This document shows, in pieces, positions 1-5,625 of a DNA stretch of 5,625 bases. The position numbers and the translations under genes were made by a program. The stretch is from assembly GCA_030621685.1 (NCBI GenBank), contig JAUXHF010000139.1:1-5625 (forward strand), in the 5' to 3' direction. Numbering within the stretch: the stretch's first letter is position 1; each line of letters starts with the position of its first letter. The notes beneath the pieces were generated by a model. The model ran no database searches, had not been told where the DNA came from, and saw only the letters and a program-made list of their open reading frames with translations. Origin of the DNA: Spirochaetota bacterium. GTDB lineage: Bacteria > Spirochaetota > UBA12135 > COTS27.

Positions 1-5
1 TTTAT

Positions 6-3000
6 GTGGGAATAAATCTTAGCGAGGTCATTCATCCTAGAAGCGAGGCTTTTCTGGTCATGCTGGGCTATGGAGCAGTGCCGCTTGGCTTTTTTATTTT
101 CAGCTACTTACAATACAGAAAGCGAAGGAAGCATTTTCATAGTTATTTAGAACAGCAATTCAAACTTGGGTTTCGCTGGTACAATGAGCTTGATAAGGCG
201 GGCAAAAAGGTTGCTGACGTAGATGAAAAATCACGTGAGGAGGTGCTGGCAGAGCATCGACTAGCGCCGCTTTTGCTTCGAGAGCGAAGACCTCTTTTCA
301 TAGCGGTTTTGGCGATGAGCCTAGTTTTAGGGCTAGGGCATATAGTGTTAAGCAATCTAAGCAGCCAGTTTGCCGGCAATCTTCGTTCTGTTTTCAGCTT
401 TAAAGAGTATAGCTATGTCTTTGAATATCCAGAGCGGATAAATCAAGATGATGTTTTTACGCTGCGCTATAAAGGTGAATATTCAAAGGCTCTGCTCTAT
501 GATGAATTGGGGCGGGGTTATACGCTTACCAACGGGCAAACTCTTCGTTTAAGCAAAACGAAGAGATCATTTCGTCTGCGTTACCGGCTAGAAGAAGCCC
601 GTGTTAAGGCAGAGGGAGATCTTGTTATAGAGGTTACGGCGCCGCCCAAACTTCAGGCTATTCATGCCAGCATCTTCCATATTCCCACGGCTAAAACCCA
701 GCAGTACGAGGGGCTTACACAATTCCTAATAGATGCAGCCTCGCAGGTGAAACTGCAGCTACGCTACTTAGAAAATGATGAATTATCAAAAGTGAGAGCT
801 TGGAGAAAGCATGAAGATGGCAGCCGCTTAGAAATAAAAGCAAAGGCGATATTCAATGATGAGGCTAAGAAATTTTTCTCTAGCTTTGAAGTATCTTTTC
901 GGATAGATGAGGAGTCGAAAATTTTTATAGAGGCAGAAAATCGCTACGGGCAGAAAAGTGATATGAGTGAAATTCTTTTTGCTGTACGCGAAAATAAGCC
1001 GCCTCAGGTTAGCATCGAGTCTCCGCCGCCTCTGCTGCGTATTTGGACGCTTGAGGATTTTGAAGTGAGTTTTCTTGCCAGTGATGATATAGCTCTAGAT
1101 AGCTTGCGTCTGTTGCTTTATGCTAAATATAAAGAAAGCATAGTGTTAAGCCAGAAATTTTTTGTCTACCCCAAAGAGAAAATACAGGGAAGATTGAGGC
1201 TAAAAGACAGCATGTTACTTGGGCTAAAGAACTATAGTTTTAGCCCCGATACTACATTTTTCTATAAATTACAAGTACGGGATTTCAGTGGACTAAGCGC
1301 AGAATCCAAAGAGCAGCAAATACGCTTTGAAGCGCAGAGTGAGTTATACGAGCAGAATGCGAAAAAAAGCAAGGCAGTTTTATCAAACCTAAAGAAAACA
1401 GGCGAGCAAGCTAGATCTTTGACTAAGGAATTTGAGCGACTTGACATTCTTTCAGAGAAAGGCAAGATAGGAGAGAAGGACCTTAGGCGAGTTGATGATA
1501 ATTTAACAGATATAAAAAAGAAACTTCAAAAGGATAAAGAGGAAATTGATTCCTTTAAAAAACAGCTTGAAGAGGAGCAGGCCATAAGCCCGCTTCTGCA
1601 AGAGAAGCTAGAGAAATTAAGCAAAACCTTAGAATCTTTAGACAAAGAGTTTCTTGAGCGGCTTCAGGAACAAAACAACGATCTACGGCAAGCTATTGAG
1701 CAGAATCTTTCGCAGGAAGAAATAAGAAAGCAGATAAGCCAGTTAGATGCTAAAGAGTTTGAACGTAAGGTTGAACAGACCTTAGCTTTTTTTGACTTTA
1801 TTAAGCGTTTGCAGGCTTTAGAAAAGCTGGAAAAACTCTCGCAATATATTTATGATAGATACAAGGATATAGAAATATATCTTTCTTATTCAAGGCTAAG
1901 CGATGAGAGCGTGCGCCGAGAGGCCGAAGAACTGGTTGGCGAACTTTTGTATTTGCGAGAGGGCTATAAGGAAGTAAGAGAATTATTGCCTGAACGAGAA
2001 GATATTTTACGGCTTCGCCAGCGTATCGAGAAGCAGCTAACAGATACACAGATATCCTCGCTAGCCGATTTGCCCCAGCAACGTAACAACAAAGTCTTCA
2101 TTGCCCAGCGTAGCGAATACCTTGATGAGCTTCGGCGTAGTTTCTTTGCCTTAAACGGCTTAAACAAAAAAGCAGAGCGAGAGGCTATTTTGGCCGAAAT
2201 AAGCCATCAGGTAGTTTCTTTAGCCGAGAAGGTTAGGTTCTTACAAAAGTTTAAGGACGGAGAAATTATCGATGCGGGATCGTTAAATGAGGCGCTGTAT
2301 TTGAAAGAGCTTTCAAAATTGACAGCGGCTCATAAGGCAATGTATTCAAAATTTAAAGATAAATTGTATTTGCTTTCAGCGGGCATATTGCTGGAGTTAG
2401 CATTTTTTGACATCTACGATGCGGCCGTTGCACAGATGCGGGCAATTGAGAAAAGCATAGACCCGGCTAGGCAAATTGGCAATACTAAAAAGGTGAAAGC
2501 CAGTCAAGAAATAACTCGCTTAGAAGATAATAATAATGAATTGGTTAGCGTTCTGCTAAGGTTTAAACAAGAGCTACAGCAAAAGTTTGAACAAGAGAAA
2601 CAAGAGAACACCTTGGAAAACGTTTCAGAGATGCAGCAGAATTTAAATAAACGTTTGCAAAATTTGATGAATCAATATCAGAATGGCCAGCAACAAGGCG
2701 GGCAGCAGAAAAATTCCTTAGAACAGCTTAAAACTTTTTCTGCCGAGCAAGAATATTTGCGTCAATTGCTAGAGCAGTTTTTTGAAAAAGAACAAGATGG
2801 CCAGCAAGGCGAGGGCGGCAAGAACGGCGAAGGCGGCGAGAATGGCGAGGGCGGCCGGAATGGCGAAGGCGGCCAGAATGGTCTTAGCCAAGAACAGCTA
2901 GCCAGAGAGCTACGAGAAATTCAGCAAGCCATGCAAGAGCTTGAAAGTGAGCTGCTTCGGCAAAACCCAAACTTAGCACGCATTGAAGATTTGCAGAAGC

Positions 3001-3254
3001 AAATTGAACAAAACCTTTTGCGGCATAAGAAAGGTCTGAAATGTGATGAACGCGAAGATGAACAAGAAGCGCCCAGGCAGGCAGAGCGCGACTTCACACC
3101 TTATGGGAAGCCAGATGCAGGGCAGGCTTTAGAAAAAGATGACTTATTCCTTGATGAAGGCAGGCTTTCTGGTCTTAGGAAAGCCAAAAAATATCCAGAG
3201 GCTTATCGTGCTAAGATAGAAGCCTTTTTCAAAAAACTTGGGCTTGTGCCATAA
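6..3254 (+). CDS. DUF4175-like inner-membrane protein with large periplasmic coiled-coil region
   Basis: Two hydrophobic segments (about residues 15-36 and 95-117) flank a cytoplasmic loop that begins with the basic run RKRRKH. The positive-inside rule therefore puts the remaining ~960 residues in the periplasm. A beta-rich part (about 130-440) contains NKPPQVSIESPPP (near 330-342) and a DDIALDSLRLLLY stretch (D360, D361), typical of DUF4175 proteins. A long Lys/Glu/Leu-rich region (about 445-830) looks coiled-coil. A Gln-rich stretch (about 875-905) and GEGGxN repeats (935-958) follow. The protein ends in YPEAYRAKIEAFFKKLG, resembling the short C-terminal motif of this family. The role of the family is not established; its members often lie with MoxR, DUF58 and VWA (Bat) genes, which could lie upstream here. 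The start is uncertain: the frame is open to the window edge, GTG at 6 is only the first visible start, and no ribosome site can be seen. Stops in the other two forward frames at 13-15 and 20-22 would allow an upstream gene to overlap this start. Coding is certain; the family call is from recognised layout, not a search. Confidence 0.75.
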   Translation: MGINLSEVIHPRSEAFLVMLGYGAVPLGFFIFSYLQYRKRRKHFHSYLEQQFKLGFRWYNELDKAGKKVADVDEKSREEVLAEHRLAPLLLRERRPLFIAVLAMSLVLGLGHIVLSNLSSQFAGNLRSVFSFKEYSYVFEYPERINQDDVFTLRYKGEYSKALLYDELGRGYTLTNGQTLRLSKTKRSFRLRYRLEEARVKAEGDLVIEVTAPPKLQAIHASIFHIPTAKTQQYEGLTQFLIDAASQVKLQLRYLENDELSKVRAWRKHEDGSRLEIKAKAIFNDEAKKFFSSFEVSFRIDEESKIFIEAENRYGQKSDMSEILFAVRENKPPQVSIESPPPLLRIWTLEDFEVSFLASDDIALDSLRLLLYAKYKESIVLSQKFFVYPKEKIQGRLRLKDSMLLGLKNYSFSPDTTFFYKLQVRDFSGLSAESKEQQIRFEAQSELYEQNAKKSKAVLSNLKKTGEQARSLTKEFERLDILSEKGKIGEKDLRRVDDNLTDIKKKLQKDKEEIDSFKKQLEEEQAISPLLQEKLEKLSKTLESLDKEFLERLQEQNNDLRQAIEQNLSQEEIRKQISQLDAKEFERKVEQTLAFFDFIKRLQALEKLEKLSQYIYDRYKDIEIYLSYSRLSDESVRREAEELVGELLYLREGYKEVRELLPEREDILRLRQRIEKQLTDTQISSLADLPQQRNNKVFIAQRSEYLDELRRSFFALNGLNKKAEREAILAEISHQVVSLAEKVRFLQKFKDGEIIDAGSLNEALYLKELSKLTAAHKAMYSKFKDKLYLLSAGILLELAFFDIYDAAVAQMRAIEKSIDPARQIGNTKKVKASQEITRLEDNNNELVSVLLRFKQELQQKFEQEKQENTLENVSEMQQNLNKRLQNLMNQYQNGQQQGGQQKNSLEQLKTFSAEQEYLRQLLEQFFEKEQDGQQGEGGKNGEGGENGEGGRNGEGGQNGLSQEQLARELREIQQAMQELESELLRQNPNLARIEDLQKQIEQNLLRHKKGLKCDEREDEQEAPRQAERDFTPYGKPDAGQALEKDDLFLDEGRLSGLRKAKKYPEAYRAKIEAFFKKLGLVP
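2808..2879 (+). repeat. Four 18-bp in-frame repeats encoding GEGGxN
   Basis: Four consecutive 18-bp units lie in frame within the DUF4175-like gene and encode GEGGKN, GEGGEN, GEGGRN and GEGGQN (residues 935-958). The fifth residue changes each time (AAG, GAG, CGG, CAG), while the Gly codons are all GGC. The Glu codon alternates GAG, GAA, GAG, GAA, which hints that a 36-bp double unit was duplicated. Local GC is 51 of 72 bases, far above the rest of the gene. The array lies between the Gln-rich segment and the C-terminal helical part, and probably forms a flexible linker whose length could vary among strains. Confidence 0.9.
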
Positions 3255-3317
3255 AAACTTCATTTCAATTCTTTCAAGCGCTGTTCTTCTTAAGCTCTTA
3301 AAAGAAAGAGGGTCGTG

Positions 3318-3347
3318 GTTACAATAAATTTTTCCAAGTAGCATAAT
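3318..3347 (+). promoter_or_regulatory. Candidate sigma70-type promoter for the VKOR gene
   Basis: A -35-like GTTACA (3318-3323, four of six matches to TTGACA) is separated by 18 bp from a -10-like CATAAT (3342-3347, five of six matches to TATAAT). Transcription would begin near 3354, giving a leader of about 46 nt before the ATG at 3400. It lies in the 145-bp gap after the DUF4175-like gene, which suggests the VKOR gene has its own start. This is a consensus match by eye in A+T-rich DNA, so chance is possible. Confidence 0.4.
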
Positions 3348-3399
3348 TCTAATGAAGCAAAGAAAGCAGATAAAAACATCTAACGGAGAAAAAAAATAA

Positions 3400-4440
3400 A
3401 TGCGCCATGTTCTCATCTTAGTGCTTGCCCTGCTGGGTTTAATTGATACGAGTTTTCTTATTTATGAAAGCTTCCAAGTAGAGCCGCTTTGTAGCACGCT
3501 TCTTGCCAATTGGGGAGTTGCATCTTGCTCAAAGGTCACCTCTAGCCAGTACGGATGGATAGAGGGGATTCCTATTTCTGTTTTGGGATGGGGCAGCTAT
3601 CTTGCGTTTTTTCACTTAAGTCTGCAGGCGCTTATCAGGCGAGAAGCCTTGCATAAGGTGTTGATAGTAGCCTTTTTGGGCTTTCTTTTTTCTTTATATT
3701 TAATCTTTGTGCAAGCATTTTTTTTGGAAACATGGTGTTTCTTTTGTTTGATATCGGCGAGCTTGGTTAGTCTTATATTTCTATTAGCAGTAGTAGATAG
3801 CTTTGTATTTGTGAGAGTGAGGAGGGTGAGTTTAAAAAAATCTTTTTACCCGGCGCTGAAGGTTTTCATATTTTACATGCTGCTTAGCCTAGCGCTTTTT
3901 GAAATGGGACGTGGCAGGTTTTTCTACGAGGCGTTTTTAACTCAAGAGGAAAGCAAAAATGAAAATATTGCCTTAGTATTTAAGGCGTTAAAAATAGAAT
4001 CAGAAGAATTTTCAGCTAAGGAAACAGATGAAAAGAAACATAGCCCTTGGTCAAAACTTCCGGGCGAGAGCGAAACACGTGATATTGAAGCCTTGTTTGC
4101 CGGAAAACCCATAAGCTCTACAGAAGTAAATGAATTAATTTTAAGCCTGTTAGCTAAAACTAAAGATTCTATGCTTCTGCGGCGGGCGGCCTTTGAATAT
4201 CTTATTCTTCTTGAGGAAGCCGAGGAGAGAAAAGTAGCGGTTCAAGAGCTTTTTGAAACGCTGCTATCCAATAAGCCAAATGAGAGTTTGAGCGAAGAAA
4301 GTGCGGGCAAGCTGGAAAATTTTGTGGCTGATGATGTGCTGAGTTATATTGAATGGCGGAAGCAGGCTGTATCTACAAATGATAGTTTTGCTGAGAATAT
4401 CCAAGCGCTTTTTGTGAAACACCAAGCTAAGTTCCCATAG
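3400..4440 (+). CDS. VKOR-family membrane protein (disulfide formation) with unusual C-terminal domain
   Basis: VKOR-family proteins reoxidise periplasmic thiol oxidases (DsbA-like) and pass electrons to membrane quinone. The hallmark residues are present: loop cysteines C31 and C43, the following CSKVTSSQYG segment with S48/S49, GIPISVLGWGSY (56-67), and the quinone-side CxxC as WCFFC (C113, C116). Five membrane segments are visible, at about 4-22, 58-78, 86-108, 114-136 and 150-169. Basic loops after segments 2 (IRREALHK) and 4 (RVRRVSLKK) place the cysteines and the C-terminus on the periplasmic side. Residues ~170-346 are charged, mostly helical-looking and contain no cysteine, so the thioredoxin domain fused to many bacterial VKORs is absent; I do not recognise this region. 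The start is supported by a GGAG site (3385-3388) about 11 nt upstream and by TM1 beginning right after the Met. No DsbA-like partner is encoded in the window. The family call is firm; the function of the tail is unknown. Confidence 0.9.
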   Translation: MRHVLILVLALLGLIDTSFLIYESFQVEPLCSTLLANWGVASCSKVTSSQYGWIEGIPISVLGWGSYLAFFHLSLQALIRREALHKVLIVAFLGFLFSLYLIFVQAFFLETWCFFCLISASLVSLIFLLAVVDSFVFVRVRRVSLKKSFYPALKVFIFYMLLSLALFEMGRGRFFYEAFLTQEESKNENIALVFKALKIESEEFSAKETDEKKHSPWSKLPGESETRDIEALFAGKPISSTEVNELILSLLAKTKDSMLLRRAAFEYLILLEEAEERKVAVQELFETLLSNKPNESLSEESAGKLENFVADDVLSYIEWRKQAVSTNDSFAENIQALFVKHQAKFP

Positions 4441-4470
4441 GCAAGTAGTTTAGATATTTTTTTAAAGCAG

Positions 4471-4486
4471 AGAGAGCTAGCTTTTT
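4471..4486 (+). terminator. Weak terminator-like hairpin after the VKOR gene
   Basis: AGAGAG (4471-4476) can pair with CTTTTT (4481-4486) around a CTAG loop, using two G-U pairs, and is followed by CTTC. An alternative 5-bp stem pairs AAAGC (4464-4468) with GCTTT (4480-4484). Both are short, and the T run forms part of the stem instead of following it, so termination would be inefficient at best. The position, 30 bp after the VKOR stop and just before promoter-like sequence, is what makes it worth listing. Confidence 0.25.
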
Positions 4487-4513
4487 CTTCAATAGATTTT
4501 TTGATTATTAGTT

Positions 4514-4519
4514 TATACT
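4514..4519 (+). promoter_or_regulatory. Candidate -10 box directly upstream of the polyprenyl synthase
   Basis: TATACT (five of six matches to TATAAT) ends 7 bp before the ATG at 4527. A transcript starting at the usual distance from this box would begin at or next to the ATG, so the mRNA would be leaderless. This fits the lack of any Shine-Dalgarno-like sequence before the ATG. No convincing -35 element is found at 16-18 bp spacing, so the call is tentative. Confidence 0.3.
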
Positions 4520-4526
4520 TAAGTCT

Positions 4527-5477
4527 ATGGAAGAGTTATTGAAAGAGAATCCTCTCTTGCAAAAAAACATTGAGCAGTTAAATCAGCGCATTGGCAAGGT
4601 TTGTTTAGAGTTAAATATCCCAAAGCTGGGATCGGAAAGCAAACTTCTTCGGCCATTATTGGGTTTTGCGGCTATTGGCGAGAGTTCTGGAGATGCTGAT
4701 GATCGCCAAATTTCGATGGCCTTAGCAGCCGTGCAGATGATTCATGAAGCATCGTTGTTTCACGATGACATTTTAGATGCGGCGACTATTCGGCGGAAAT
4801 ATAACACTACGGTAAATCATAAGGGGCATGCCTATGCCTTAATGATGGGTGATAGATATATAGCGGCGGCGTTCAAGCTTATGGCGGCCTCTGGCTCGCT
4901 TTCGCTTATTCGCTTGTTTGCCGACAGCATTGAGGCGGTTATCTTAGGAGAGATACAGCAGAATTCGCTTTGTGGAAAAATTCTTGATTTTGAGACCGTT
5001 TCGCAGATTAATGAGAAAAAGACAGGAGCGCTTTTTTCTTTTGCAGCAGCCATCCCTTTTTTCTTTGAAAAAGCAGATAGCCAAGAAGCGGTGATTAAAC
5101 AAAAAAAACACAAGGCCTTTGGCATGAAATTTGGAACGCTTTACCAGCATCTTGATGACTTGCTTGACTATGCTCCCCATGCAGAAAGCGGCAAGCCGCC
5201 GTATCAAGACTTCATGCATAAAAAATGGACTTTGGTTTTACAAGGAGTCAAAGGTTTTTCATGGGAATGGCCCTTAGATAAAGTGCAAAAAGCCTTAGAA
5301 GAACAAGGGAGGCTTTCAAAAACAGCGCAGCAAATAATGCTTCGCATTGATGAACTGGCTGGTGAGGCTGAAGTTTTATATGTACAAAGTAAAATAGTTT
5401 TTATTATTTTCGAATCTTGGAAACAAAAACTGCAGGCTGTTTTTGAACTTAAATTTAGCAAAGAAACACATGTTTAG
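4527..5477 (+). CDS. Polyprenyl diphosphate synthase (trans, probably long-chain type)
   Basis: This cytosolic enzyme of the trans-isoprenyl synthase family condenses isopentenyl diphosphate onto an allylic diphosphate. Visible motifs are an IPP-binding KLLRP (K39, R42), the first Asp-rich motif HDDILD (D80, D81, D84) followed by RR (89-90), MGDRYIAAAF with GD at 108-109, GEIQQ (141-145), KTGALF (K165, T166), the second Asp-rich motif YQHLDDLLD (Q207, D210, D211, D214), and GKPPYQDF with K233-W-T. The first motif has the DDxxD spacing without the two-residue insertion of bacterial farnesyl synthases, and small residues (A75, S76) lie five and four positions before it. This resembles long-chain enzymes such as octaprenyl synthase, so a quinone tail product is inferred. 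Deviations are SESK in place of the usual GGK, and RRK in place of RRG. The length of 316 aa is normal. ATG 4527 is the first plausible start after an in-frame TAG at 4509; no ribosome site is evident. TTG at 4539 is a less likely alternative. Confidence 0.92.
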   Translation: MEELLKENPLLQKNIEQLNQRIGKVCLELNIPKLGSESKLLRPLLGFAAIGESSGDADDRQISMALAAVQMIHEASLFHDDILDAATIRRKYNTTVNHKGHAYALMMGDRYIAAAFKLMAASGSLSLIRLFADSIEAVILGEIQQNSLCGKILDFETVSQINEKKTGALFSFAAAIPFFFEKADSQEAVIKQKKHKAFGMKFGTLYQHLDDLLDYAPHAESGKPPYQDFMHKKWTLVLQGVKGFSWEWPLDKVQKALEEQGRLSKTAQQIMLRIDELAGEAEVLYVQSKIVFIIFESWKQKLQAVFELKFSKETHV

Positions 5478-5501
5478 TTTTTTCAAGATAGTTTTATGGA
5501 A

Positions 5502-5519
5502 TACAGATAAGTTTCTGTA
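5502..5519 (+). terminator. Small hairpin after the polyprenyl synthase
   Basis: TACAGA (5502-5507) and TCTGTA (5514-5519) form a perfect 6-bp inverted repeat around a TAAGTT loop, 24 bp after the stop codon. The stem is A+T-rich, and ATCTTAAAATTT follows instead of a clean T run, so it is a poor intrinsic terminator. It is listed because it is the only stem in the short noncoding tail before the tandem repeats. Confidence 0.25.
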
Positions 5520-5553
5520 ATCTTAAAATTTATTGATTCTTTAGCCGCCTTGT

Positions 5554-5625
5554 TTATATTTAAATCGAGTATAAAACGTGATTATATTTAAATCGAGTAT
5601 AAAACGTGATTATATTTAAATCGAG
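5554..5625. repeat. Tandem array of a 28-bp unit running off the window edge
   Basis: A 28-bp unit occurs head to tail without spacers: 5554-5581, 5582-5609 and a 16-bp partial copy 5610-5625 cut by the window end. The visible copies are identical. Each carries the palindrome ATTTAAAT, then CGAG, then TATAAAACGTGA. The unit begins abruptly after 5553, with no similarity to the DNA before it. Total copy number and what lies beyond cannot be seen. Contiguous A+T-rich repeats of this size could be a variable-number tandem repeat, iteron-like protein-binding sites, or a contig break at a repeat. No function can be assigned. Confidence 0.95.

Noticed and set aside
4..15. Short ATG-TGG-GAA-TAA reading frame at the left edge
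   Set aside because: It codes for only three residues. It could be the tail of an upstream gene in that frame, but too little is visible to call one.
1801..2167. Two antisense open frames (67-82 codons) inside the DUF4175-like gene
   Set aside because: They overlap each other and a long intact gene, and show no domain or start signal of note.
1338..2500. SMC/Rad50-like ATPase, suggested by the coiled-coil region
   Set aside because: There is no Walker A or ABC signature motif at either end, and the N-terminus carries two membrane segments.
3287..3306. Inverted repeat TTCTTAA / TTAAAAGAA after the DUF4175-like gene as a terminator
   Set aside because: The arms pair imperfectly, the stem is A+T-only apart from one pair, and no T run follows.
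3144..3416. Antisense open frame of 90 codons covering the gap before the VKOR gene
   Set aside because: It overlaps the ends of two clear genes, has no recognisable motif, and its hydrophobic composition is what reading through A+T-rich antisense DNA gives.
4832..5461. Three overlapping antisense open frames inside the polyprenyl synthase
   Set aside because: The + strand frame carries all the family motifs; the antisense frames are shadows without any motif.
5554..5625. CRISPR array with 28-bp repeats
   Set aside because: The 28-bp units abut directly; there are no spacers between them and no cas genes in the window.

Overview
The window holds three intact-looking genes, all on the + strand, and they occupy most of its length. 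The DNA is moderately A+T-rich. The gene types suggest a Gram-negative (diderm) bacterium: a very large inner-membrane-anchored protein of the DUF4175 kind with most of its mass in the periplasm, a VKOR-type membrane disulfide-forming enzyme, and a long-chain-type polyprenyl diphosphate synthase. DUF4175 proteins of this size occur in Bacteroidota, Alphaproteobacteria and the former Deltaproteobacteria/Bdellovibrionota. The sequence alone does not fix the lineage, and a Bdellovibrionota- or deltaproteobacterium-like origin is only a guess.

Layout. Positions 6-3254 encode the DUF4175-like protein (1082 aa). Its frame is open to the left edge, so its true start may lie outside the window. Near its C-terminus is a short GC-rich repeat coding for GEGGxN units. 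A 145-bp gap with a plausible sigma70-type promoter (3318-3347) leads to the VKOR-family gene (3400-4440, 346 aa). An 86-bp gap with a weak terminator-like hairpin, and a -10 box very close to the next ATG, leads to the polyprenyl synthase (4527-5477, 316 aa). The last 148 bp are noncoding: one small hairpin, then a tandem array of a 28-bp unit (5554-5625) that runs off the right edge.

How the genes may work together. VKOR proteins oxidise periplasmic thiols and pass the electrons to membrane quinones. Long-chain polyprenyl synthases make the isoprenoid tail of those quinones (or undecaprenyl-like lipids). The two neighbours could therefore share a quinone theme, but the gap and the separate promoter signals argue against a tight operon. 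The DUF4175-like gene probably ends an upstream transcription unit. In many bacteria such genes sit beside MoxR/DUF58/VWA (Bat-type) genes, which here would lie to the left of the window.

The most notable points are the VKOR protein, where a cysteine-free, probably periplasmic helical domain sits where many bacterial homologues carry a thioredoxin domain, and the 28-bp tandem array at the edge. I see no clear sign of a new defence or mobile system.
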